64,000 nucleotides of DNA from Hofstenia miamia (lineage: Eukaryota; Xenacoelomorpha; Acoela), in assembly GCA_004352715.1 (NCBI GenBank), contig SCFE01000011.1, forward strand, positions 1,415,655-1,479,654. The letters run 5' to 3'. Position 1 is the first letter of the stretch. Each line of letters begins with the position of its first letter. The notes under the pieces were generated by a model. It was not told the DNA's origin. It saw only the letters and a program-made list of their open reading frames with translations, and ran no database searches. Shown piece by piece: positions 37,207 to 49,319 of the stretch. A program made the position numbers and the translations under genes.

Positions 37207-37622
37207 CCCAATAAACAATAAAACGTTTAGAAGTGGTCTTAAAATTGTTTAGAAGACGTTTGGGAGACGTTTAGAAATGGCATCTATGTCAGGTGTAGAG
37301 ACGTCTTTAAGACTTTTAGAAATGGTTTAGAAGACGTTTAGAAGACGTCTAGAAAATGTTTAGAAGACGTCTAGAAGACATTTTAGAACATTATTTGGTG
37401 TGACACTAGATGGTATTCAGCAAAGTTTAGAAATGGTGTTTAATAAGACGTTTAGAAGACGTTTAGAAAACGTGTTAGAACATCATTTGATGGACACTAG
37501 ATGGCATTCAGCAACATTTAGAAATGGTGTTTTATACAACATTTAGACGACATATCTTAAGACGTCTTACAACATGTTATGCAATTATAAGAGGGGTATA
37601 AAACGTTTTATTGTTTATTGGG
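37207..37622. mobile_element. 416-bp terminal-inverted-repeat element with AGAAGACGT repeats
   Basis: Perfect ends CCCAATAAACAATAAAACG and its complement bound the element. Inside, GTTTAGAAGACGT, GTTTAGAAATGG and GACGTCTAGAA words recur more than ten times. A one-base-offset flank similarity (GTACTC versus GTTACTC) is the only sign of a target duplication. There is no coding capacity. The same right end occurs at 10998. Confidence 0.8.
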
Positions 37623-37667
37623 TTACTCAAATCTTGTATTTGTTTTCTAATGAGTTCAATTTTGCAT

Positions 37668-37756
37668 ATACTAGTATGTACTAGTATCTATACTAATACA
37701 TACTAGTATCATACTAGTATATACTAGTATAAAAAATTTCTGTACTAGTACACTAT
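37668..37756. repeat. Cluster of self-complementary TACTAGTA words
   Basis: About eight ACTAGT cores occur in 90 bases, most within TACTAGTA, with irregular 6-14 base spacing. Every unit is its own reverse complement, so the tract can pair in many registers. It lies between the element at 37207 and the Penelope-like element. Confidence 0.8.
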
Positions 37757-37789
37757 TTGCAAAGCAAGTAATGAATTCCCGCGTTTTCG

Positions 37790-39135
37790 TTGACCCTCAA
37801 AATTTCTTAAAGATACCTACGTTTTCACTTACCAAAGATCCACAAAATAAAGAAAAACCACCTATGCAACTAGTTTAGGCTCTATCAATAACAACAGTTA
37901 CAATCTATCTAAATAATTAAAAATGTCTTAAAGCCATTTATTCTTAACCCTTTCAACCCGAAATTTTTTTTCTGTAATTATTATTATTTTTAGATTCTAG
38001 ATGGCTAATTAAAACATAATGTAAAGTTGCTTTATAAAGTTTATGATAATTACTATTATTTGGGACAAAAAAAGTTTAATGGTACACATATGTACCATCC
38101 GGGTTGAAAGGGTTAACAAATAAAACTTGAATAATACGGGAAATTTCCTGAACAAAATAGAGGAATCAATAACATCATTCAAATGCAACAAAGTAATTAT
38201 GGCAAGTTTTATTCCTGTTAAAGAATTGAATGAACAGATTATCAAAATTATACCAACTTAGTAAATCACAACTACTACATTTCTCTTCAATCAATACGAA
38301 AATTGGCATGTACAAATACACTATTTATATTTACCAAGAATATGTACCAACAAATAAATGGATATCAATTGGTTCGCCTTTAGACTCCACAATAGCAGCA
38401 TTCTGCTTGGATATTATTAAATCAAAATTTCAAGATTTAGAATGAAACTTGAAACCATTACTATACTATTCATATATTGATGACATCTATTGCACATTTA
38501 AAAATATTAATGACCTCGATGAATTTAAAAATTTATGGACAACCACATAAACTCGATCAAATTCACTGAAGAAAATAATAAACGTTATTTCTTGATTCAG
38601 AACTACTAAGAACATAAGACAATATAATGGATATCCTCACCATCTCATAAGAAAATACTTAGACGAATTCTTCAAAAATACTAAACATCAAAAAAGTAAA
38701 GACAACTTTATAAGCATGTATTGGAGCTTACTATATACTGAACAATAAGAAAAAGAAGTAAAGCAATAAATGCAAAGCATCAATAGAAAATTACACAGAT
38801 ATGAAACAAAAATTATTGCAATATTTACCTCAACAAGGACTTTATCATTTTTCAGTAACAAAGATCCTATTCTGAGGCACTTGGCTTCCTCTATTATTTA
38901 TAAAAATAACATCATACATTGGGGAAACAAGGCGACATCTACAAACTAGGATTAAAGAACACTTTAAAAGCCACTTAAAATATGAAATTTATTGCCATTG
39001 CCATCAGATAAAAAAAGAAAAGCTTATTATTATAACTAAGACCAGTTACAACAAAATCGCCTAATCAATTATTATAAACGAATGCAAAATCAATCTATTA
39101 AATAAACTATTACATCATTTCAAAATATTACATCT
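37790..39135 (+). pseudogene. Penelope-like element: reverse transcriptase + GIY-YIG endonuclease
   Basis: RT pieces run in order. INNNSYNLSK fits the PIVSxxxSxTYNLSK box. GSPLDSTIAAFCLDIIKSKF fits the GSPLGxxLAxIxM box. YYSYIDDIYCTF (near 38460-38500) carries the catalytic YxDD. About 430 bases on, another frame reads YIGETRRHLQTRIKEHFKSH, the GIY-YIG nuclease core with its Arg and His. IIINECKINLLNKLLHHF then ends the frame. RT followed by GIY-YIG is diagnostic of Penelope-like elements. Stops and frameshifts inactivate it. A 173-bp MITE with TTAA ends (37944-38116) is inserted between the first two RT pieces. Confidence 0.75.
37944..38116. mobile_element. piggyBac-type MITE (TTAA target sites)
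   Basis: The element is TTAA + CCCTTTCAACCCG ... CGGGTTGAAAGGG + TTAA. The 13-bp terminal repeats are perfect inverted copies, and TTAA is present at both sides. TTAA duplication plus CCCTTT-type ends are hallmarks of piggyBac elements. The interior is AT-rich and noncoding. It interrupts the Penelope-like reverse transcriptase. Confidence 0.85.
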
Positions 39136-39234
39136 ATTCTAAAATCATAATTAATTTCCCTCAATTTTATTAGTGATGTAGCTATATAATTAAGTAACGA
39201 AATTTATTTGATTCTAAATAAATTTATAAATGTA

Positions 39235-39287
<53 letters not shown>

Positions 39288-39291
39288 TAAA

Positions 39292-39345
39292 ATGAAGCAC
39301 AACTAAAGATTCGATTGTGTTACATAATCATCATCAGGAAATAAN
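39292..39345 (-). repeat. Possible Penelope-like terminal fragment
   Basis: Read on the minus strand, CCTGATGATGATTATGTAAC, then CGAATCTTTAGTTGTGC, flanked by (TA)n on both sides, resembles the CTGATGATGA... tail seen at 57722-57840. It is short and the assignment is tentative. Confidence 0.25.
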
Positions 39346-39370
39346 ATATATATATATATATATATATATC

Positions 39371-42300
39371 AACAGAGGAAGTAGATCATTGTTTGCCACT
39401 CTGTATACGAAAATTATTTTGTCTATGTATAAACTTGTGATAAAATTTGGAATTCCTTTGATATGACTATCAAAGTTTGCTTATGCTCATATGGCTGTAA
39501 ATAAATTAGAAACTGGCCTTTGGCAATCACTCAAAATGTATTGGCAATGGATCAATTTGTGAACATATACCTGAATGATCATTTATTGATATATTACTAT
39601 GAATATATTAAATAATTAATTCAACCGGCCTCCATAATTATACAAAAAAACAAACACTAAATTTGAAACAAAGCATATTTTAATTATTTCAAGGAAATAG
39701 CCTTGTTTAGAAGAGATGTGGATGTGCTAATTCGGCGTAGTTCGCAATGTAGAATTGTTTTTAAATTTTTTCTTCAGTGAAATGTTATTGATTATATACT
39801 AATATTCAGAAGTGCAAGTTGAATCGAAATAATGCGGTTACCAAAGTGTAGCTCGGGTAGACATCCTTAATTCTGCTTGTTGCATTATTTGATTTTTGCC
39901 ACATGTACGAAATGTTTGGTGTTGTTGCCTTTTATTACTAGCACACCTCTAAGAATTTAATCGTCCTATGGCTTTGTTTACCTTTTTTGACCAGCTTAAT
40001 TGAAAGTACAGTCAAGGTCATAAACATTCGGTCGCAAGTTTTCATATTGACGAAATTTACAGTAAAACTAGCTATGTAACAGAATTTTGCAAAATTTGAC
40101 TAACAATATATTTGTAATGAATGAGCGCAATAACATCATAATTTTACACTGAATTTGCTGTGTGTGATATATTTTACATAGCATGTATATTTATCCTGAT
40201 AATTTTTAGGGTGCCCCTTTACAAGGGCTAGAATTATAACAAGAAAATTAGCAAAAAATTTAAATTCGCAATAAAATAATTGAGAGGGACAGAAAATCTA
40301 CATTGTGAAAACTTGTGAAAAAATATTTTTGACTTGACTGTAGTTTTCAAAATTGCATCTTCTCGTAAAATGAAAAAATATTATATTCGGGATATTCGAG
40401 AATTTCGGATTATATTAATATATAAATAAGCACTACAAAATGAAATATACATAATCTCTATTAGCATAATGCGATGGATAACTTGAATGAACAAAATGCA
40501 ACTCCCAGCCACGCATCATATAAATAAATTATAATCCCTTTCAAATTTATAGTAATTTTACTGAATTCACATCAAAAAGCATTACCTAACGGATGCAGTC
40601 ATCAATTCATTGTCTTTATTTTACAACTTCCCTTGCTTTAAAGGCACAGCCGTATACAGCATTGTAAAAATGTAGCTTTATGTTATGTTACATACATTTA
40701 TCCATTCTATCGTTATAGATTTCCTGTTGCGTATGAACATAGATTTTAATTGCGATTCAACTTTTGTCAGAAGAGAAGGGATTTCAAGAATGGTATGATT
40801 AGGTTTTTTTCATTTACTGGTCAAATTGTCTAAGGCTTTTATTAGGCAACGCAAATTTCTTGCCTTCCATAATTCCATGTTTTATTCTTGGTCTTAATAT
40901 ATCATGAAAACTCCTCTAATATTTAAGATAGAATGCTTAATAATGTCAAGACCTTAATTTATGTAAGAACCTCAATGAATTTTTAAAATGTCAAATTTGC
41001 ACACTAAAATATGTGACCGATATAAATTAAGATAAACCTAGCAGACAAAAAATTAATCTAAAGAAATTGAAAATATACTCAAACTTATTGCATGTAAGCT
41101 TTAAATCAAAATTCATTGCAATAAAATTGCGGTCAACACCTAGACATCTGCAAACTAAATCTATTTTAATATAGCAATTCTAATCGGCATCAGCAACAAG
41201 GTTTTCAAAAAGCATTGCCAAATATAGATTGTTTAGTAAAGATATATTATTTTATATTGCTAAATATCATGGTTAGGCTTATTTCAAATATTTCTTGTGC
41301 TTGAAATCAAGTAACTGTCAACTGTAACAGCAAATTCCTTTTTGAGTACTTCTCTAATTCAAACACAAAATAATTAGAAAATATTCGAATAAACTTGATT
41401 GAATTTTGCTGTCCAATTATTGCAATAGTGTAGCCAAAATTATATATATATATATANNNNNNNNNNNNNNNNNNNNNNNNNNNNNNNNNNNNNNNNNNNN
41501 NNNNNNNNNNNNNNNNNNNNNNNNNNNNNNNNNNNNNNNNNNNNNNNNNNNNNNNNNNNNNNNNNNNNNNNNNNNNNNNNNNNNNNNNNNNNNNNNNNNN
41601 NNNNNNNNNNNNNNNNNNNNNTATATATATATATATTTATATCTCCCGCTAAATATTTTTTAAAAACCTCATCTTAACCGCGTTTCTAACCATAAATCTT
41701 AGCAATTTTGCAGGGTAGCGTCTCTTTAAATTACCTACCTCCATTGTAAATATATTTAAGTTCGAGTGAATATTGCGAAAACAATGCCAAAAAATAGGTT
41801 TTTTGGGGAAAAATTGCTATTCCCGCTAAATGCCTTAGAAATTTCGGTCCGTTTCCCGCCAAATGTAAGGTTTTTGCATTTTCCATAGAAAAAAGCGGGA
41901 AATATATATATATATATATAGGAAAGAAACATTGGTGCTTTGGAATAAACAAATTGCGCCGAGTGACCTAACTAAATTCCTCATTATACCCTACAAAAAA
42001 TACAGAGAATTCTAAACTAGTAAATTTTTTGCCTATCCATTTTTAACCCAGTTCACTATGTTCTCCCTGCTAGAAAAACTGACCTGATGACTTTGTGTCA
42101 AAGTTGATTACTGAACCGCTTACATCTCTTGCATGTCTAGCGCGACCTGAGAAGGTCTGGAATTTTTAAGTACAAAAAAACTAAAATAATATTAAATTAA
42201 TTACAAAAAGGAATAATGAGTGTGATAATTAGAGTGACCCAAAAGTCAATACCGTCAATAGTCAATATTTTCGAAATATAGTTAAAATCGTCGTATTTTG

Positions 42301-43448
42301 TGAATAAAATCAAAATTTGTCCTTAGAAATTATACTAAATTTGAAGGCATTAATTTTATAAAGGCAATGCAATTGTTGTTTCTATGCGTGCCAGGCTTGG
42401 TCCAGACACTTAAAGACAATGCAATCATGCATGTGCGGACCAATTGGATGCTCTCCAACTAACATTGATACGGCCACCAATGAAATTTAACGTGAAGAAA
42501 CATAGCCCTCACATTGAACTTTTTAAATGATACTTTGGTACTTTTCCCTCAAATTTTTTGTTTCAAAGCCTTCTTAAAAGGCTTTGCATTTGTTTGCATA
42601 ACTCAAAATGAATATGTTATTTCATTGAGTCGGCTTTATCAAGATGAAGAACATAGTATATTGCTAGGTTTATGGTTTGGGGTAAGATTCGGATTAGGGA
42701 ACAATCTAGCAGAAAGTTAGTGCTGTTTTTAAGGTTATTTCTTGGGTTAGGGTTAGGGATATAACTACAGCTAGTTATGGACTTGTGGTTATGGGTTGGG
42801 GTGTGGCTTGGGTTAGAGTAAGGCAGCTTAAGGTTATAATTATTATGTTGATAAATTAACTTAATTTTGCACTTCATAAAATTGGCTACAAGCAATGTTA
42901 AAAGTACTATGTTGGAAATTAATGTGTAAATTTATAACCTTTTAGCATTATTTACAGAGTATTAACATATTTTTGTTGATGATAGGTAGGAATAGATGAT
43001 TTAAAATCTGATCTTTACTCAAAAAAATAATAGTTAATATTAGTCACGTTGTCAACCTCTATTGGTTGTTTTTTCTTTAAGTCAAAGAAAAGTCAAAATT
43101 TTGAAGTGGTTATGTAAAAAATGCCGATTTTTAAATAATTAAGCTTTGTTAGCACGCTTATTACTTACTGATTTGCTTTTAAAGACTTCAATATTTGTAA
43201 AATAATTTCAAATTTTTTTAATATAAATAGTTTTCTAACATCATTTCGGAATAATGCAAATGTAGAATCAAGGACGAATGAAAAAATGTCAAAGCTCGCC
43301 CAGCATACATAATTTCACAGTAAATAATTTCAGTATATGCCAAAAAACAAAATAGTCCCCAGTATGGAAAGTTTGAAATTATTTAAAAAATATCTCATAA
43401 ATCATTTTTAAGGACTTTTACTTTCATATTTAGAATAATTAGCGTAAT
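39371..43448. other. DNA upstream of gene B
   Basis: AT-rich, with one 165-N gap. Degenerate telomere-like words (GGGTTAGGGTTAGGG, 42733-42760, then diverged G/T-rich copies to about 42825) are the only clear structure. No promoter can be called with confidence in this base composition. Confidence 0.5.
41441..41640. other. Assembly gap flanked by (TA)n
   Basis: 165 Ns at 41457-41621 bounded by (TA)n. Smaller gaps are at 13943-13948, 62606-62623 and 63564-63583, and single Ns at 9350, 39344 and 54448. Confidence 0.95.
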
Positions 43449-43837
43449 ATGATGTTTCTATTTTGGATTTATCAATTCATCTGTTGTGCAGCAAATCTTA
43501 GTCGGCTTGCAGTTCGACAAATGAACTTTGATGACAATATCGAAGGCGCAGCATTCACCGTTACTTCAAATAAGGAACCTTATGATGTTAAAGAGCATAC
43601 TCAGTGTATAACCATATGCATTCACGATGAAACGTGTATGTCTGTTATTTATGATTCGGCAATGTATACGTGTTCATTGTTTGATATAGACAGGCATAGT
43701 AATCCAGAACATTTGGAAACAGGGCATCCAGGGAATCTTCAATACTATGGAATGCTTGGTCAAACTACCCCTATTTGCAAAACAGAAGAGGTCATTGTTT
43801 CACCTTCAGATTACGATCCATACTGCAACATTAACAG
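43449..43837 (+). CDS. Gene B exon 1: signal peptide + PAN/apple-like domain
   Basis: The exon opens with a hydrophobic leader (MMFLFWIYQFICCAA), then NLSRLAVRQMNFDD and a PAN/apple-like module. It has QCITICIHDETCMS, DSAMYTCSLFDIDRH, TGHPGNLQYYGMLG and a last pair of Cys near residues 114 and 126. It is paralogous to gene A exon 1 at about half identity by eye, with all core Cys conserved. The donor AACAG|GTAAGG at 43838 is strong and leaves two bases, matching the one-base lead of the exon at 53776. A MITE sits only 26 bases into the following intron. The product is inferred to be secreted or membrane-anchored. Whether the ATG is the true start, or a noncoding exon lies upstream, cannot be told. 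Confidence 0.75.
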
Positions 43838-43863
43838 GTAAGGCGTAATATATTTGTGATTAA

Positions 43864-44216
43864 GGATCACCTGAAGATGTGCCCCCAAGCTTTGAGGGAG
43901 GCATATCTTCAGGTGGAAAATCTTGAAGGGGATATCTTCAGGTGGAAAATCTTGGGGGGAACATCTTCAGTTGGAAAATTGTAGGAAAAACTAAATATGT
44001 CTTTTACTTTACCCTAACCCTAACCTTATTTATCTGCTTCAACAGTAAAAGGGTTAGGGTTAGGGTTAGGGTTATGTTATAGGCGGAAAACGATGGGGGA
44101 ATATCTTTAGGTGGAAAATCTTGGGAGTGAATATCTTCAGGTGGAAAAAGTCGGGGGGGGAGTATCTTCAGGTGAGACTAAATCTGGAAGTTGGGGGGCA
44201 TATCTTCAGGTGATCC
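43864..44216. mobile_element. MITE with telomere-like arrays and internal 'ATCTTCAGGTGG' repeats
   Basis: Ends GGATCACCTGAAGAT and ATCTTCAGGTGATCC are inverted repeats that continue for 23 bases with one mismatch. Flanks GTGATTAA (43856-43863) and ATGATTAA (44217-44224) are an 8-bp target duplication with one mismatch. Inside, ATATCTTCAGGTGGAAAATC recurs several times. The centre holds CCCTAACCCTAACC and an inverted GGGTTAGGGTTAGGG array about 60 bases apart. The element begins 26 bases after the gene B exon 1 splice donor. Confidence 0.8.
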
Positions 44217-44389
44217 ATGATTAATATTTAATTATGTATTAGCATGTGACAAAAAAAGTATACAAATAAAAAATTCTACAGGATGCAATCAATTGTATCT
44301 GCAATCGCAAAAAAAATCTCTTGTTTTTATAGTAAATCAATTTCTTATTCTGAGTGAATAGAAAGTTAATTTTTTAATTTTTAGTATTA

Positions 44390-44905
44390 TTTTCTTATTT
44401 GAAAAACTTTTTATATTCAATAATGCTATATAGGATTAATTTATGCGACACGTGACATTTAAATATGTATAACAATTAGCAATATTAGTATAGTAAAAGT
44501 ATTTATTTATATTGATTTGAATAATGTATTTGTAATTTAATTTTAAGATCATATTTTAATTAAATTTGCAAATTTTTAGAACTTATGTGCAAGGACATTT
44601 CGCTACGTTTAGTTAGATGATTTGCATAAATGAAATTGCCTGCCTATTTTGGGAGATTATGAGTTTAGACTTAGAGTAAATAATACACTGTTATTTTCAT
44701 AAATTATATTTATCACTAAAATTTATTTTTTCAAAATTATTATTTTCTAGACATAAGTCTCAAATATATTGAACAAGATATCTTGATATTCAAGATGTAA
44801 TTTGTAAAATACTATTTTAAGAGATTAATCACTCAAGTTAAACTCTTGATTAATTGCATAAAATTTTTTTCTTAAGAGTTTTTTTATGCGTGTGATATAA
44901 CAAAA
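44390..44905. repeat. Dispersed ~0.55-kb repeat, copy 1 (gene B intron)
   Basis: Colinear with 58678-59272 at moderate identity: TATTTTCTTATTTGAAAA, GATTAATCACTCAAG, CTTGATTAATTGCATAAA and TTTTTTATGCGTGTG occur in both, in the same order and orientation. It is noncoding. Confidence 0.65.
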
Positions 44906-45865
44906 AGCACGACTTCTAAACATTTTAATATTTAAATATTGTATTGAAATAGTTAGCTTCAATATCAGTAATTTTCTGTGCTTTCATATTTTTGGGGTGA
45001 TATTACCATGATAGTAGTTCGTATGTGTGTGCATGTGCGCCCGTGTAACTGAAAATTTAAACCAATAGGCTGAAAAGATAAAATAGTTTAAAATTACTAC
45101 TACTATAGAATGGAAAAGAAAAAATCTGAGCAAAATTAATGCAGTATCACAAAAAATGTATTCTCAATTACTTATAATGGTTTTGCAACACCATATACAT
45201 TTTCCAATTTGAAATTACACACTACTGTTGAAGGGTGAAGCTTTAGTAGGGAGAATCACTAATAATAAACATTTCTTGTGTGAGGACAATCAATTAAATA
45301 AAATAATGCGATCTTTAAAATCTCCCAAAATGTTAGGCAAGTTTCAATTGCCAAAATTGAGAACAAAGTTTCTATTATTCAATTAATCTGCCAAAAGTTT
45401 TTCTTTTAGGGACGATTTTTCCTGAACCATTTTTTGTTGAGATGGATATAAGTCTCTAAAAAAATTGAAGTAAAGTTTAGTACAAGCAATTTTAAGCTAG
45501 TTTGAGATACCAAGCTTGGAATTTATAGCCTTTTGGATCCCAAAATACCAAAATTAAAAATTAATTATATAAATATTGCAAAAACTAAGGCTCAAAATTT
45601 TGAAAATATATCCTTAATAAAGAATTTTGGGCAATACATCAAAACAATTACAGGAATTTAATGCGTATAATTGGGAGTGGGAATTGATTGAGGAAATAGT
45701 GGTCGTATTTTCGCACTGGGACCCCAAATGGTCCGTGACACCACTTGGTTGAGATACCAACTTTTCATAAAAATTTGATTTTAGTTCAAATTTAACCTCA
45801 AGTTGCCTATGTTTTTTATAAAATATGAACTGTTTTTTCCAAATTTATTTTGAAATTTAAAAAAC

Positions 45866-46800
45866 TATGGATTGACGCACTACCATATAATCGAAAATGT
45901 TTACCCATGCATATTTTTATATGTAGGAGACATTGGAGGGACGATTTCAATTAATGCGAATCTGTTGGTGCAGGTTGGTATAAAATCCCTGCTATCCCAC
46001 CTACAGAATTTGATGTACCTGAATCTTGTCAAAAAACTGATTGGATCTCAAAAAAGAAAATGAGAGGTAATGAATAAACTTTCTAAATGTCGTTTATTCA
46101 ATAGTGATGAAGACAATGCGTTTATGCTTAATGATACAGTTTTCAAGGAAAAATTAGTTGAGGACATATCAAGTCATTGAAATAACGATGGTTATTTTAT
46201 TGATTCTTATTCTGATTCCAATGATATTGAATCTCTAGGATTATTATGCAGAAATGGTGAATTAAGACAAATTTACGTTTATGTTTCTTTTAATGTTGGT
46301 GATAGTATAATTTACAATATTTCTGTTCATAGGCAAACTACTAAGCTGTCACACAACTAAGTGACATAATGGTGGATTCAATTTGAAGAACTTTTACATT
46401 ATTTCAAAACTTATCATTTCATAAATTGGATATACTTGTTGCTACTTGGCATTTGGCAAAGTGCTAATCAAGAACTGCTTTCAAAATCATTCATTTCTTT
46501 ATTGTTGGATCAATGTCGTCTTTCTCTAACTTCTTCTTATTCTCTGCAAACTAATCAGGACGCTCCAAATATATTGGTTAATTTTAATTGAAGGGATAAA
46601 ATTATCGCACATCACGCTTTCTATTCCTAGTTGACACATTTGCAAACTTGTTGTGTGATACCACACATTTATAGGTACTTGTTTCTCTGCTGCATGTTTT
46701 TAATTTTTGTTATTGTATTTTCTCTGCAATTTTTTTTGTATAGTTTTTAACTGTTGATCAAACTATAATGTGAAGACATATGGCTAAGTGCATTTATTCT
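45866..46800 (+). mobile_element. Unclassified repeat with broken ORF, longest copy
   Basis: The copy starts ENVYPCIFLYVGDIGGTISI. After a 120-base insertion relative to the inverted copy it continues with LSKCRLFNSDEDNAFMLND. Later come YVYVSFNVGDSIIYNISVHR, then QFEELLHYFKTYHFINWIYL and LLLGIWQSANQELLSKSF. Frames shift, so no intact product is made. Related pieces are at 46858-46910, 51118-51370, 52070-52705 (inverted) and 53320-53555 (inverted). I do not recognise the protein; multi-copy clustering suggests a transposon. Confidence 0.5.
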
Positions 46801-46910
46801 GCTTACCCAAATGTGAAAACGACTGTCAGCTATGGATGGATGCTCTACGAAATATTCAAAAATGCTTACCCAAACATATTTTTATATGAAGGAGACATTG
46901 GGTGTAATTA

Positions 46911-47700
46911 GTTATTCAGTCCGTTGTTAAGGTTAACGACCTTTGTAATTGATTTTAAACTGCTTATTAGAACAGTTAGCAAGTTTCAGAGAAGTGAGCA
47001 GTTAGCAACCTTTGTAATTGTTTTTTTACACAGTTGACGAAATCTCAAGTAGGTAAACTTCCTTGATAAGACAGTTAGTGACTGTTCTAATCAAGATTTG
47101 ACTCAGTCATTGCGGTTGAGAACATTTTTAATCTTCTAACTCACATTCCACTCAAAAACTCTAGATCATTAGATGTTGTTCAAGAACAGTGTTTGGTCCG
47201 AGTACTTTTTTTGTTACTTCGAGTGCAAGTACTGAGTAGTTACTTGAAGAAAGGCCGAGTATGAGTACGAGTACCTATCTTTTGCTGGCTAAGTTATTAC
47301 TAATCAAAAACATTAAGGCGCAGATTTAATTCCCCCCAGTCTTCGTTGGCTAACATAATGGGACACTGATACATGTATATGGTTGTGGAGATTGACCATG
47401 AGCTCGTGATCATCTGTTAATATAAGCCTATGAGCCCACATTATTAGATAACTAGAAAACTTGTCTTCACATTTTGAAACCAGTTTTGGAAGTTTGGTCG
47501 AGGTTATCCATTTCCAAGAACACGGATTCCACTTTGGGTCAGTAACTCATATAAATCTCCAAAAAAGAGTAATTTTCAACTAAGGATACTGGCAATCCAC
47601 ATCCTATTATTGAATCCTGGACAACAGAATTGGTAATGCCGATTTGTTGAGCAGCACTAGGTTTGTATCAAGAGCTGGCTTCCAGTGACATAAGTATATT
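46911..47700. other. Gene B intron part
   Basis: A patch of GAGTAC/GTACTC words at 47195-47275 (GGTCCGAGTACTTTTT...) resembles one sub-terminal end of a hAT element. The partner end was not found. Confidence 0.35.
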
Positions 47701-49035
47701 ATAAGACAGAGAAGAATGGTAGAGTAGTTAGTCACCTATGGTACATTGACGACCTGAAGATGTATGCTAGTTCAAGGAAGATGTTGCAGAAGCAAGTGGA
47801 GACATTGGAGAAGACAATCAGAGATTCTGGGTTGGAATTTGGATTAGGTAATTGTGCGACAGTGACAATGACCAGATGCAAGTGCATAGATGGGATGGTT
47901 TGAGGACGAGTAGTGGGGGATAAGATTGAAGAAGTCAAAGAGGAGTACAAGTACTTAGGTGTGATAGAGAAAGATAGAACAGATCATGAGGAAATGAAGA
48001 CGAGGTTAAGAAAAGAATACAAGAGGCATAAGGGAGGGAAAGGACTACTAAGTGTAGAGGAAATTGTAGAAGCAGAAGCACTAGGACTAAAGGAATATGT
48101 AGAAAAGCAACCTAAGGGGTCACTACTGGAGGTCACTAAGGAGTTAAGAAAGATAAGAGCTGACAGTGAAGGAAAGAAGGTATACCAGAGTAGGATGGAA
48201 TCAGAGAGACAAATGAGGTATAGGCAGAAGACAATGCATGGAGAATACTAGAGGAACACAGAAAAGTGTGACAGAGAAAAGAGCAACAAGTTGTTGAAAA
48301 AAGCAGTACTTAAAAGAGAAACAGAAGCATTGATAATGGCAGCACAGGAGCAAGCAATAAGAACAAACTGAGTGAAGAAGCATATAGACAGAAGAGTGGA
48401 GGTAAATGATAAGTGTAGGCTATGCAAGAAAGAGTGTGAGACAGTAGATTATCTGATAGCAGGATGCGAGAAGTTGGCGCAGAATGAGTATAAGTTCATG
48501 CATGACAATGTAGAACGAATGGTACACTGGAGCTTGAGCAGGCAGCATGGTATGAGCACAAGCCGCAGGGAGCCATTGAGAATGAGAAGGTTAAGATACT
48601 GTGGGACTTCAACATACAGACAAGCAAGGTGATGGAAGCAAGGAGGCCAGACATAGTAGTGATAGACGAAGAGAAAAGATTAGGAACAGTGATAGACATA
48701 GCTGTACCAAATGACAAGAAGGTAGAAAGCAAGGAGAAAGAGAAGATAGACAAGTACAGTGAGTTGGCAGAGGAAATAGAAAGGCTGTGGAAATTAAAGA
48801 AGGTTGAAGTTGTCCTGGTAGTTGTAGGAGCACTAGGAGCAGTAAGTAAGAAGCATAAGAGATACTTGGAGGAGTTGGGAGTACCAAAGTGGGGAGGAGC
48901 GGTAGCACAGAAGGCAGCATTGTTAGGAACAGCTAGAGTCCTAAGGAAAGCTCTCAGAATCCCTGGGAACTGGTGATTTCCCCGAGCTGAGAGGGATACC
49001 AGCATGAAGTAAGAGGAAGAACGAGAATAATATGT
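47700..49035 (+). pseudogene. R2-type LINE, RT core end to C-terminus
   Basis: The copy begins inside the reverse transcriptase: HLWYIDDLKMYASSRKML carries the YxDD catalytic box. It continues through EEVKEEYKYLGVIEKDRTDH, the RQKTMHGEY region, the zinc knuckle (CRLCKKECETVDYLIAGCEK) and RRPDIVVIDEEKRLG...VIDIAVPNDKKVE, to ALLGTARVLRKALRIPGNW. Stops near 47900 and 48250 and a frameshift near 48545 break it, but about 370 codons are clear. It is the better copy of the element at 17929-18990. It lies in the 10-kb gene B intron in gene orientation and is GC-richer than its surroundings. Confidence 0.75.
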
Positions 49036-49319
49036 AGGATTAGAGAATTTGAGGAAGTTAGAAAAATCAAAATCATAGCTGTCAAGAAGTAGTTTGTTCA
49101 GAAAATTGAGATCTAAAAACTTGAGGTACAGGGAAATTGTCAGAAGTCTAGCTTTAAGAAGTAGTTTTAGGAAAGATTGATTAGAGGAGAAGATCCAGCA
49201 AAGACCCCAATATAAGAGCCTGTCAAGTATTGTAGATGAAGAGGAGTTTAGAAACCAGCATTGGAAACCAGAGAGTGGAAAGACAGTAGGATTTAAAGAG
49301 AATTAATTTAGAACGAGAA

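Noticed and set aside
42617-42895. Open frame with Asn/Pro/His repeats on the minus strand
   Set aside because: It is the translation of degenerate GGGTTAGGG-like repeats.
43222-43229. TATAAATA as a gene B TATA box
   Set aside because: Such words are expected by chance in 70 % AT DNA; the transcription start is unknown.
47195-47275. GAGTAC-word patch as a hAT element end
   Set aside because: One-sided; no matching inverted end located.
48496-49005. 169-codon minus-strand open frame
   Set aside because: It is antisense to the better R2-type LINE copy; the plus strand carries the conserved domain.
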